From the NCBI GenBank assembly GCA_021772985.1, contig JAJFKX010000019.1, positions 372,001-436,000 on the forward strand: a stretch of DNA of 64,000 nt. Reading direction: 5' to 3'. A program made the position numbers and the translations under genes. This DNA is from Gammaproteobacteria bacterium (GTDB taxonomy: Bacteria; Pseudomonadota; Gammaproteobacteria; Xanthomonadales; Wenzhouxiangellaceae). This document shows positions 1 through 7,729 of the stretch, one piece after another. The notes under the pieces were generated by a model. That model was not told the origin of the DNA. It saw only the letters and a program-made list of their open reading frames with translations, and made no database searches. Each line of letters starts with the position of its first letter. Position 1 is the stretch's first letter.

Positions 1-320
1 AAACTTTCCGGCACTTCGGCGCCGCGGGCTTTGCGCACCCGTTCTACATGCGGCAAATACGCACTACCATCCAGGAACTCAAACGCCCGTGGCAAAGGTG
101 CGGCTAGCTTACTCAAATCCAGTGGCCATGTATCCCGAATTTGCTGTTGATTGAGTTGTGCGGACAATGCATTCAGGCGTGGCGCTGAATTTGCCCAATC
201 ATCCAATGCCTGTTGAAGCGTATCGGCAATGCCTGCTGCCACGACATACTCTGTCAATGCTTTATTAACGACTACCAGCGTACCGTCACGGCCGCCACGT
301 TTTAATGATGCAAGTTTCAT
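1..320 (-). CDS. Fumarylacetoacetate hydrolase family protein (N-terminal part, gene runs off the left edge)
   Basis: Only the first 106 codons are present. The reading frame starts at the ATG complementary to 318-320 and begins MKLASLKRGGRDGTLVVVNK, the typical opening of the bacterial two-domain fumarylacetoacetate hydrolase family. It lies 21 bases downstream of the homogentisate dioxygenase gene on the same strand. The expected role is therefore cytoplasmic cleavage of (maleyl/fumaryl)acetoacetate in the last step of tyrosine degradation. The catalytic and metal-binding region lies outside the window, so the assignment rests on the N-terminus and the operon context. Confidence 0.8.
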   Translation of the reverse strand, partial: MKLASLKRGGRDGTLVVVNKALTEYVVAAGIADTLQQALDDWANSAPRLNALSAQLNQQQIRDTWPLDLSKLAAPLPRAFEFLDGSAYLPHVERVRKARGAEVPES

Positions 321-341
321 AAAAGACTCAGTATCCTTAAT

Positions 342-1475
342 TTATGCTGACTTAGGGTTCTGCCAGGATTGCGCATAAGCATCCCACTCTACCTGCTCGG
401 CCGTATCGGTAGCGACCAGCGCATCCCGGGTATCAATCATGACTGCCACTTCATTGGTAGCTTTAGCTTTTTGCTCCAGCATATTGTTTAGTGCTTTTGG
501 ATGCGGACCATGGGTAAATCCACATGGATGCCAGGTGATCATACCGGGATGGATGTTATCTCGCGAGAAAAACTCACCTTCATGATAAAAAATCAGCTCA
601 TCAAAATCATCATTATTATGAAAAAATGGGACTTTGATAGCATCCGGGTCGGTTTCAAAAGGCCTTGGTACAAAAGTGCACACAACAAACCTGTTGGCCA
701 GGAAAGTCGTATGCGCTGAAGGTGGCAAATGATATCGGTGGCTCATCAAGGGCCTGATATCTCGCCAGTTTATCCTTACCGGCATCAAGTCACCATGCCA
801 GCCAACCGCATCAAGCGGATTGTGAGGATAGGTAATGGTGGTTAATTCGCCCAGGCGTTTGACCACCACCCTGGTTTCATCATCGTGTTGTGACTTAAAA
901 GCCTCATCCAGCCCTGGGGCATCCAGCATCGCCGGGTCAAAAATAGCATGTGGTCCGGCCAAGCCTTTATCAGGCAGCATATAACTGCTGTTGGTTGCCT
1001 CGATCAGCAGTATTTCCACTGGTGCGGCTATTTCCAAACGCCACATGGTGCTGCGTGGCAACATTAAATAATCACCTTGTTTAAGACTTAAATGACCATA
1101 ATCACAATACAGTTCGGCAGTACCGCGGTGGATGAATAAAAGCTCATCTCCATCAGCATTGCGCACCAGGTGATCCATGCTTTGCAAACAGCGCCAAAAC
1201 CGTACTCGCACGCTATTATTCGCTAATAAGCCCGCTGCCTGCCAGGGCGAACCACCCATTTCACTGAGTTTAGTTGCATCATATGCTCGCGGCGATAATG
1301 ACCCCTCAAATTTGACCCAGCCGGTTGGTGGCCGTGGATGGTACATATGCGCCGCCGGGCCAAAAAAACCTTCCTTGCCCAGTTCACGTTCCACTGTACC
1401 TTGGGGGAGATTGCAATGTGCCTGCCTACCGGTCAAACCTTCGACCCGACGGGCGGGAATCCAATGTTTGGCCAT
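342..1475 (-). CDS. hmgA: Homogentisate 1,2-dioxygenase
   Basis: A 377-residue cupin-fold, non-heme iron enzyme that opens the homogentisate ring to maleylacetoacetate in tyrosine and phenylalanine catabolism. It is the shorter bacterial form of the family. The C-terminal half carries the iron site: an HNNDDFDE segment (His286, Glu293) followed by FTHGPHP (His322) as likely ligands. The start ATG lies three bases after the stop of the 4-hydroxyphenylpyruvate dioxygenase gene, and the fumarylacetoacetate hydrolase gene follows, so the three genes should form one operon in pathway order. Control is probably by the operator in front of the dioxygenase gene upstream. Confidence 0.93.
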   Translation of the reverse strand: MAKHWIPARRVEGLTGRQAHCNLPQGTVERELGKEGFFGPAAHMYHPRPPTGWVKFEGSLSPRAYDATKLSEMGGSPWQAAGLLANNSVRVRFWRCLQSMDHLVRNADGDELLFIHRGTAELYCDYGHLSLKQGDYLMLPRSTMWRLEIAAPVEILLIEATNSSYMLPDKGLAGPHAIFDPAMLDAPGLDEAFKSQHDDETRVVVKRLGELTTITYPHNPLDAVGWHGDLMPVRINWRDIRPLMSHRYHLPPSAHTTFLANRFVVCTFVPRPFETDPDAIKVPFFHNNDDFDELIFYHEGEFFSRDNIHPGMITWHPCGFTHGPHPKALNNMLEQKAKATNEVAVMIDTRDALVATDTAEQVEWDAYAQSWQNPKSA

Positions 1476-1477
1476 GA

Positions 1478-2560
1478 CTACAATACTCCGCGCTTTTGCT
1501 GATCACGCTCAATGGCTTCAAATAGTGCCTGAAAATTACCTTCTCCAAAACCTTCATTGCCTTTGCGTTGAATCACTTCAAAGAACACTGGGCCGATATT
1601 GGTCTCGGTAAAAATTTGCAGCAATTGCTTATCTTGATCATTGGTTTCAGCATCAATCAAAATATTATTTTTACGCATCCGGTCAAGATCTTCTCCATGA
1701 CCCGGAATACGCTGATCAATGACTTCATAATAGGTATCAGGAGTTTTCAGGAATGCCATTTCCTGCTGGTGCATTGCCTCAACAGTGGTATAGATGTCAT
1801 CAGTATATAAAGCGATATGCTGTACACCTTCACCATTGTATTCATTGATATATTCGTTGATCTGGGATTTCGGATCAGAAGATTCATTGATTGGAATACT
1901 GATACAACCGTCAGCAGCGGTCATCGCACGTGAGCGTAAGCCGGTCTGTTTACCCTTAATGTCAAAGTATTTAACTTCGAAGAAATTGAACAGCCGGGTG
2001 TAAAAGTCGGCCCAATAATCCATATTGCCATCAATCACATTGTGGGTCAGGTGATCAATAAAACTGAGCCCGAAACCAGCCGGTTTTCTATCCACACCAT
2101 CCAAATATTTGAATGATTCTGCAAATACATCACCATTGAGGTGATCACACACATACAAGCAGCTGCCACCAATGCCTTCTACCACCGGAAAAACAACCGG
2201 TAAATCATCGGCAGCTGGATGCTGAAGAGCGCCTTTATCCAGCAACTGTTGATGCGCATCATGCGCATTGGCCACACGTAATGCAAAGCCTGTTACACAA
2301 GGACCATGCAGGCGCGTGAACTCGGCTGCAAATGAATTGGGTTGCTCATTCACCAAAAAATTTATATCGCCTTGACGATATAAGCTGATTGCCTGATCAC
2401 GATGTCGGGCAACCATGGTAAAACCCATGCCGACAAACAACCGGTGTAACAAGTTTGCATCCTGCGCGGCAAATTCGACAAACTCAAAGCCACTGACGCC
2501 TAGTGGATTCTCACGTGGGTTGGCTTGCTGATGCTGTGCGGATATATCCGTTGCCGACAT
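1478..2560 (-). CDS. hppD: 4-hydroxyphenylpyruvate dioxygenase
   Basis: A 360-residue enzyme that converts 4-hydroxyphenylpyruvate to homogentisate in the cytoplasm. It has two vicinal-oxygen-chelate domains. The iron ligands are visible as the His in DHLTHN (near residue 170), the His in GEGVQHIAL (near 250) and the Glu in the C-terminal GPVFFEVIQRKG segment. The alpha-helical tail with GFGEGNFQALFEAIE is typical of bacterial members. It is first in the tyrosine operon, preceded by a GGAG ribosome-binding site and a strong promoter whose spacer is an inverted repeat (see 2633-2661). Confidence 0.95.
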   Translation of the reverse strand: MSATDISAQHQQANPRENPLGVSGFEFVEFAAQDANLLHRLFVGMGFTMVARHRDQAISLYRQGDINFLVNEQPNSFAAEFTRLHGPCVTGFALRVANAHDAHQQLLDKGALQHPAADDLPVVFPVVEGIGGSCLYVCDHLNGDVFAESFKYLDGVDRKPAGFGLSFIDHLTHNVIDGNMDYWADFYTRLFNFFEVKYFDIKGKQTGLRSRAMTAADGCISIPINESSDPKSQINEYINEYNGEGVQHIALYTDDIYTTVEAMHQQEMAFLKTPDTYYEVIDQRIPGHGEDLDRMRKNNILIDAETNDQDKQLLQIFTETNIGPVFFEVIQRKGNEGFGEGNFQALFEAIERDQQKRGVL

Positions 2561-2609
2561 GATTGATCTCCGTAATTACTGTTGATTGTTAATGCTTGCC
2601 AGGCAGGAC

Positions 2610-2637
2610 TTGCAGGCAGGCCAATAATGACCATAAT
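2610..2637 (+). promoter_or_regulatory. Candidate promoter of the divergent MarR regulator
   Basis: On the plus strand TTGCAG (2610-2615), a 16-base spacer and CATAAT (2632-2637) form a reasonable sigma-70 promoter. Transcription would begin inside or just after the inverted repeat at 2635-2656, giving a leader of about 20 bases and making autoregulation likely. No strong ribosome-binding site precedes the ATG at 2667. Confidence 0.45.
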
Positions 2638-2661
2638 AGTTACAGATGTAACTATTCGCAA
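2633..2661 (-). promoter_or_regulatory. Promoter of the tyrosine-catabolism operon with a MarR-type operator in its spacer
   Basis: Read on the minus strand there is a -35 TTGCGA (2661-2656), a 17-base spacer and a -10 TATTAT (2638-2633). The spacer and -10 are occupied by a perfect 9-base inverted repeat, AATAGTTAC (2635-2643) and GTAACTATT (2648-2656), separated by AGAT. A protein bound there would block RNA polymerase. Length and symmetry suit a MarR dimer, and the divergent marR-type gene starts 11 bases away. The repeat is seen directly; the regulatory role is inferred. Confidence 0.75.
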
Positions 2662-2666
2662 GCAGT

Positions 2667-3164
2667 ATGACCAACACTTTTCTAGACTGTGCTAAGCCCA
2701 TCGAGGAACAGGTTGATCCCTTAGACCTGGAACATTTCCTGCCATATCGGCTATCGCGCCTGAGCAATCTGGTCAGCAGGGGGATCGCAGATGCCTACCA
2801 GACGCGTTATGGCTTGAGTATCGCAGAATGGCGCGTAATCGCTGTAGTCGCTAAACACCCTGCGATCAATGCGAGTGAACTGGTAAGACATACAGCAATG
2901 GATAAGGTCGCTTTACATCGGGCAGTGCATTCGTTGTGCACAAAAAAATTACTGGAACGACGGGAAAACAATCGTGATCGCCGCCAGCGCCTATTGCAAC
3001 TCAGTAACAAAGGAAGACATCTGCATGATGCAGTCGCACCGCGCGCATTAGCCTACGAGCGAATGTTATTAGCCAACCTGGAGCGCACAGAAATACACCA
3101 GTTATTTGATCTGCTTGAGAAACTTGATGCCAGTGTTGCTAATGCAAACAATCACCAAAGGTAA
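2667..3164 (+). CDS. MarR family transcriptional regulator of tyrosine catabolism
   Basis: A 165-residue winged-helix regulator. After a short N-terminal tail, helices around YGLSIAEWRVIAVVAKHP and the recognition region ASELVRHTAMDKVALHRAVH are followed by the wing ERRENNRDRRQRLLQLS, all standard for MarR. It is transcribed away from the 4-hydroxyphenylpyruvate and homogentisate dioxygenase genes and shares with them the 106-base intergenic region holding a perfect 22-base operator. It is therefore most likely a repressor of this operon that responds to a pathway intermediate. The ligand cannot be read from the sequence. It converges with the tryptophan dioxygenase gene, 18 bases apart. Confidence 0.85.
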   Translation: MTNTFLDCAKPIEEQVDPLDLEHFLPYRLSRLSNLVSRGIADAYQTRYGLSIAEWRVIAVVAKHPAINASELVRHTAMDKVALHRAVHSLCTKKLLERRENNRDRRQRLLQLSNKGRHLHDAVAPRALAYERMLLANLERTEIHQLFDLLEKLDASVANANNHQR

Positions 3165-3182
3165 TCAATTTCAGCTTACTGT

Positions 3183-4031
3183 TTAATCCGCCAGTCCGAT
3201 CTCCGAACGGACCGTCCATAACTCTGGAAAGAAGGTCAAGTCTAAAGCCTGCTTAAGAAAACCGACACCGGATGACCCTCCTGTACCTGGTTTGTAACCA
3301 ATAATACGTTCGACTGTTTTCATATGTCTGAATCGCCATAATTGAAATGACTCTTCAACATCAATCAGCCGCTCACATAAGGCATATTCTGTCCAACAAT
3401 GTTGAGGATCTTGATAAATTTTCAGGATACATGCGCGCACCGCATCGGTCTCCTTATAAGGCTCAGCAAAATTACGATCTAGCACTGAATCCGGAATGGC
3501 GTGCCCCCGGCGTGCCAAAAAAGCAAGCAGCTCATCGTATAAGCTGCGCTGCTGCAACGCCTGCTGCAACGCTTCAGTGGTATCCGGATCATGCTGAAAC
3601 AAGCTCAACAGATCACTGTTTTTATTGCCCAATAAGAACTCCAACAATCGATATTGAGGAGATTGAAACCCTGATGCGCGTCCAAGAACATGTCTAAACT
3701 CTGCGTACTCCGCTGGCGTTAAGGTGCTTAAAACGCCCCACTGTTCAAATAGCTGATGTTGCACCTGCCGTACCCGCGCCAGATTTTTTTCACATAACCC
3801 GGAATCATCATCAGCCAGATTACGCAATGCTGCGCGCAATTCATGAATAATCAGCTTAAACCACAGTTCTGCGGTTTGATGCTGGATAATAAACAGCATC
3901 TCGTCATGATGCATCGGATCGCTTAACGGCTGTTGTGCTGTCAATACCTTATCCAGGCACAGATAGGACGAATAACTTAGTTCTTGACCAAGTTTGCGGT
4001 GGATACCGGCTTCAAGTGGACGTTTTTGCAT
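3183..4031 (-). CDS. kynA: Tryptophan 2,3-dioxygenase
   Basis: A 282-residue heme enzyme that oxidises L-tryptophan to N-formylkynurenine, the first step of the kynurenine pathway. Family hallmarks are YSSYLCLDKVLTAQQPLSD near the N-terminus, HDEMLFIIQHQTAELWFKL with the distal-pocket His, and LWRFRHMKTVERIIGYK with the proximal heme His, followed by GTGGSSGVGFLK near the C-terminus. No kynureninase or formamidase gene is adjacent. It lies beside the tyrosine-catabolism genes but converges on the MarR gene, so it is a separate transcription unit. Confidence 0.95.
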   Translation of the reverse strand: MQKRPLEAGIHRKLGQELSYSSYLCLDKVLTAQQPLSDPMHHDEMLFIIQHQTAELWFKLIIHELRAALRNLADDDSGLCEKNLARVRQVQHQLFEQWGVLSTLTPAEYAEFRHVLGRASGFQSPQYRLLEFLLGNKNSDLLSLFQHDPDTTEALQQALQQRSLYDELLAFLARRGHAIPDSVLDRNFAEPYKETDAVRACILKIYQDPQHCWTEYALCERLIDVEESFQLWRFRHMKTVERIIGYKPGTGGSSGVGFLKQALDLTFFPELWTVRSEIGLAD

Positions 4032-4075
4032 AATTCAATGGTTTAATCGTTGACCTTCAAATGGTTATAATAGAC

Positions 4076-4105
4076 GGCTGTTTCGGCTGCGGAGCTTCCC
4101 GCAGC
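4076..4105 (+). promoter_or_regulatory. Candidate -10 box and leader hairpin in front of the 2-oxo acid dehydrogenase operon
   Basis: A consensus TATAAT (4076-4081) has no convincing -35 at the usual distance. It is followed by a perfect 7-base stem, GCTGCGG (4086-4092) and CCGCAGC (4099-4105), with a 6-base loop, then TTTAT. A transcript starting from this -10 would begin almost at the stem, so it may be a 5' stabilising hairpin or a weak attenuator. The E1alpha gene starts 31 bases further on with a GAGGAT ribosome-binding site. Confidence 0.35.
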
Positions 4106-4136
4106 TTTATGTATAGAATAACCCGAGGATGATTGC

Positions 4137-5231
4137 ATGTCGGCAACCATTGCCAGTTTCAAGATAGATTATTTTCAGTTCCTGGATGAACACGGCCAAC
4201 TGGTAGGTGATCAACACCCGCCTTTGGCGCGCGATCTGGGGCAGCTCACTGAGCTGTATCGCTTAATGGTACTGACCCGTACATTTGATAAAAAAGCGGT
4301 AGCCTTGCAACGCACCGGCAAGCTGGGTACCTACGCTTCCTGTCTGGGACACGAAGCGGCGCACTTAGCGATTGGCGCCGCAATGCGCACGGAAGACTGC
4401 TTTGCACCTATGTATCGGGAATATGCGGCACAGATGTATCGCGGTGTAAAAATGTCAGATATTCTTAATTACTGGGGCGGCGATGAGCGTGGCAATGACT
4501 TTTCCGGACCCAAGCATGATTTTTCCTGGTGCGTGCCGATTGCGACTCAGTGCCTGCACGCCGCCGGCGCGGCACTGGCTTACCAGTTACGTGATGAACC
4601 ACGGGTAGCGGTTAGTGTGGTCGGTGATGGTGGTAGCTCCAAAGGCGATTTTCTGGAAGCCATCAATGCAGCCAGTGCTTTTACCCTGCCATTGGTATTG
4701 GTAATTGTGAACAATCAGTGGGCCATATCGGTTCCACGCTCCAAGCAGAACACTGCCAAAACTCTGGCACAAAAAGGTATCGCTGGCGGATTACCCAGCA
4801 TCCAGGTTGATGGCAACGATATCATTGCTTGTCATTGGGCCATGGAAAAAGCCATTGAACGCGCCCGCAGTGGGCAAGGTGCATCAGTAATTGAAATGAT
4901 GACTTATCGTTTAAGCGATCATACCACTGCAGATGATGCGCGCCGCTACCGTGACCAGGAAGAAGTTGATGCCGCCTGGAATCGTGAACCGATCAAACGC
5001 CTGCGCAGTTACCTGACAACCCAAAATGTCTGGTCTGATAATCAGGAAGGCCGACTTGAAGAAAGTTGCGCAGAACAAGTCAACGCCGCAGTTGAGGAAT
5101 ATCTCAATACCGGCATGCCAACCATTGAAAGTATGTTTGACTATATGTTTGCCGAACTGCCTCACGATCTGCAGGCACAACGTGAACGGGCCTTGTGGGA
5201 ATTACCACAACAACCGGAGGGAGGTCACTAA
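4137..5231 (+). CDS. pdhA: 2-oxo acid (probably pyruvate) dehydrogenase E1 component, alpha subunit
   Basis: A 364-residue thiamine-diphosphate enzyme subunit that, with the beta subunit, decarboxylates a 2-oxo acid and acylates the lipoyl group of E2. The cofactor motif is visible as GDGGSSKGDFLEA ending in VIVNN about 30 residues later. The phosphorylation-loop region has the SDHTTADDARRYR pattern. The sequence favours the alpha2beta2 pyruvate dehydrogenase type found in Xanthomonas, but branched-chain 2-oxo acids cannot be excluded given the amino acid catabolic neighbours. Its stop overlaps the next start as TAATG, indicating translational coupling. Confidence 0.88.
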   Translation: MSATIASFKIDYFQFLDEHGQLVGDQHPPLARDLGQLTELYRLMVLTRTFDKKAVALQRTGKLGTYASCLGHEAAHLAIGAAMRTEDCFAPMYREYAAQMYRGVKMSDILNYWGGDERGNDFSGPKHDFSWCVPIATQCLHAAGAALAYQLRDEPRVAVSVVGDGGSSKGDFLEAINAASAFTLPLVLVIVNNQWAISVPRSKQNTAKTLAQKGIAGGLPSIQVDGNDIIACHWAMEKAIERARSGQGASVIEMMTYRLSDHTTADDARRYRDQEEVDAAWNREPIKRLRSYLTTQNVWSDNQEGRLEESCAEQVNAAVEEYLNTGMPTIESMFDYMFAELPHDLQAQRERALWELPQQPEGGH

Positions 5232-6211
5232 TGGCTAAGATCACTCTGGTTGAAGCAGTTACCCAGGCGCTAGCGTGGGAACTGGAGCATGATGATTCAG
5301 TGGTCGTGTTGGGTGAAGACGTGGGTATCAACGGCGGTGTATTCCGGGCCACTAATGGACTGGCAGAGCGGTTCGGTGAGCGACGGGTATTGGATACACC
5401 GTTGGCCGAAGTGATGATTGCCGGTTTAACCGTCGGCATGGCGGCACAAGGCATGAAACCGGTTGCTGAAGCACAGTTCATGGGCTTTATTTACCCGATG
5501 CTTGATCAAATGATCTGCCACGCAGCCCGGATGCGGCACCGCACTCGTGGTCGCTTGCATTGCCCAATGGTTTTACGCGCGCCTTACGGCGGTGGCATTC
5601 ATGCACCGGAACACCATTCTGAAAGCACGGAAACACTGTTTGCTCATATTCCAGGTTTACGGGTGGTGATTCCATCCTCTCCGGCACGCGCCTACGGTTT
5701 GTTGCTCGCTGCCATACGTGACCCGGACCCGGTGGTTTTTCTGGAACCCAAAAGAATCTACCGGCTGGTTAAAGAAGAAGTACCCGATGATGGTGAAGAG
5801 TTACCATTGGATGTCTGTTATGTTATTCGCGATGGCAGTGATGTCACCCTGGTAACCTGGGGTGCGATGATCAAAGAAACCCTGGAAGCTGCTGACAAAC
5901 TGGCTGAACAGGGTATTAGCGCTGAAGTTATTGACGTGGCTACGATCAAGCCTTTGGATACTGAAACCATTATAGAGTCCGTTCAGAAAACCGGCCGCTG
6001 TGTGATTGTGCATGAAGCTGCCCGAACCGGTGGCATGGGCGCAGAAATTGCCGCACAACTGGCAGATGCCGGCCTGTGGCACCTGCAAGCACCGGTTAAA
6101 CGGGTGGCTGGTTATGATTCGGTGATGCCCTTGTATAAGATGGAAATGAAATATATGCCCAGCGTTAACCGCATATTGAATGCCGTTAATGAAGTTATGG
6201 AGGTCTCATGA
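5231..6211 (+). CDS. pdhB: 2-oxo acid (probably pyruvate) dehydrogenase E1 component, beta subunit
   Basis: A 326-residue partner of the alpha subunit, beginning MAKITLVEAVTQALAWELE. I chose the ATG at 5231 because it follows an AGGGAGG ribosome-binding site and overlaps the alpha stop by one base; a longer open frame upstream lies inside the alpha gene. Transketolase-like features include VLGEDVGINGGVFRATNGL, the pyrimidine-domain PYGGGIHAPEHHSES loop and the C-terminal GWSDVT-like region. It overlaps the E2 gene as ATGA. The product acts in the cytoplasm as an alpha2beta2 heterotetramer bound to the E2 core. Confidence 0.9.
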   Translation: MAKITLVEAVTQALAWELEHDDSVVVLGEDVGINGGVFRATNGLAERFGERRVLDTPLAEVMIAGLTVGMAAQGMKPVAEAQFMGFIYPMLDQMICHAARMRHRTRGRLHCPMVLRAPYGGGIHAPEHHSESTETLFAHIPGLRVVIPSSPARAYGLLLAAIRDPDPVVFLEPKRIYRLVKEEVPDDGEELPLDVCYVIRDGSDVTLVTWGAMIKETLEAADKLAEQGISAEVIDVATIKPLDTETIIESVQKTGRCVIVHEAARTGGMGAEIAAQLADAGLWHLQAPVKRVAGYDSVMPLYKMEMKYMPSVNRILNAVNEVMEVS

Positions 6212-7563
6212 GTGTTTTTATCCTGCCTGATCTTGGTGAAGGCTTACCCGACGCGGAAATCGTTGAATGGTTTGTCAAGGAAGGTGAACAAGTTAAAGTC
6301 GACCAGCCGATGGTCTCCATGGAAACTGCCAAAGCAGTGGTTGATGTACCTTGCCCGGAAGATGGCATCATTCTCAAGCTGCATGGTCAGCCCGGCGATG
6401 TCATAGATACCGGTAACCCTTTGGTGACCTTTGGCCAGGCCGGTGATTCAATAGCTGCTGAGACAGCTGAAATCACCACACCCGAGCCAGCTCAACCTGA
6501 ACCTTCAGGTACAGTTGCGGCAACACCAGCAACCGAATCTTCAGAAGAAACCACTGATAATGCACCTGATGACCAGCAGGACCGGCCCGACACCGGCACC
6601 GTTGTTGGCGCTATGGAAAGCACCAACCGGGTTATCAGTGAACAGCTGAGTACTATCGGGAACGTCAAGGTCAGCCCGGCAGTACGGGCTTTGGCACGTA
6701 AATTAAAAATTGACGTGAGCCGGGTGACACCCAGTGGTGCGGATAATGTTGTAACCGCTGCTGATGTTAAACAGGCTGCAGCCAACCCTGCCTTACTCGC
6801 CGCAGAGGTTGTCGCAACAACAGCTCCCGCAGCTGCCGATCAACAACATCAACCAGTGACAGAACCAGACCCGGTATCCGCACCAGAACCGCAAACACGA
6901 CAACCCGTCAAGCGTCCGGCGGCTGTCGGCGAATGGGAACCGGTCCGCGGCACGCGTCGCACCATGGCACGGATCATGTCCGAGGCTCACACCAAAGTGG
7001 TACCAACCACTTTAATGGATGACGCGGATATCCAGGCATGGCTGCCTGGCCAGGATATCACCGTGCGTTTAATTCGCTCATTATGGGCAGGCGCTCAAAC
7101 CGAGCCGGGTTTGAATGCCTGGTACAACGGTGAAGATGGTGTACGGATGCTGCATAAAGGCATGGATGTCGGGATAGCAGTTGACACTGCAGATGGATTG
7201 TTTGTACCGGCATTACGGAATGTCCACAATGCCGACCCGGACGAAATCCGCAACGGCATTAATCGTATGCGAGACAATGTAAAAGATCGCAGCATCCCAC
7301 CTGAAGACCTGAAAGACTACACCATTATGCTGTCCAACTTCGGTGTGTTTGCCGGCCGTTATGCCACTCCGATAATCAACCCACCCTGTGTAGCGATTAT
7401 TGCCGCCGGTAAATTGCGGCATGAAGCGATACCGGTTTTGGGTGGTTTTGAAGCACACCGGATAATTCCATTGTCACTGACCTTTGATCATCGCGCCTGT
7501 ACCGGTGGCGAGGCAGCCAGGTTCCTGAAAGCCATGCTGGATGATTTGGCTCTATCCGACTAG
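6208..7563 (+). CDS. pdhC: Dihydrolipoamide acyltransferase (E2) of the 2-oxo acid dehydrogenase complex
   Basis: A 451-residue E2 with one lipoyl domain (residues about 1-78, lipoyl-lysine in METAKAVV), a Pro/Ala/Thr/Glu-rich linker, a peripheral-subunit-binding domain (about 150-190, VSPAVRALARKLKIDVSRV) and a catalytic domain (about 230-451). The family active site is DHRxxDG; here it reads DHRACTGG, so His428 is kept but the Asp position is Thr432. I think the variant occurs in other E2 proteins but cannot check. No E3 gene follows, so lipoamide dehydrogenase must be encoded elsewhere. A strong terminator ends the operon. Confidence 0.9.
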   Translation: MSVFILPDLGEGLPDAEIVEWFVKEGEQVKVDQPMVSMETAKAVVDVPCPEDGIILKLHGQPGDVIDTGNPLVTFGQAGDSIAAETAEITTPEPAQPEPSGTVAATPATESSEETTDNAPDDQQDRPDTGTVVGAMESTNRVISEQLSTIGNVKVSPAVRALARKLKIDVSRVTPSGADNVVTAADVKQAAANPALLAAEVVATTAPAAADQQHQPVTEPDPVSAPEPQTRQPVKRPAAVGEWEPVRGTRRTMARIMSEAHTKVVPTTLMDDADIQAWLPGQDITVRLIRSLWAGAQTEPGLNAWYNGEDGVRMLHKGMDVGIAVDTADGLFVPALRNVHNADPDEIRNGINRMRDNVKDRSIPPEDLKDYTIMLSNFGVFAGRYATPIINPPCVAIIAAGKLRHEAIPVLGGFEAHRIIPLSLTFDHRACTGGEAARFLKAMLDDLALSD

Positions 7564-7577
7564 CAGCTCAGATTGAT

Positions 7578-7606
7578 AAAAAAAACCCCGCACTGCGGGG
7601 TTTTTT
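7578..7606. terminator. Rho-independent terminator after E2
   Basis: A run of eight A, the stem CCCCGC/GCGGGG around ACT (7586-7600) and six T. The flanking A and T tracts make it potentially functional on both strands. It closes the E1alpha-E1beta-E2 operon. Confidence 0.9.
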
Positions 7607-7729
7607 ATTGTCCTGTTTTTGCTGGGAATCCGTTATACGTTATAAGCAGAACTTCAACCGACCCACCGAGTTATCTGATATGGCAAGCAAAATGATATCC
7701 TTATGTAATAACAAAAACGAGCTAGAGCA

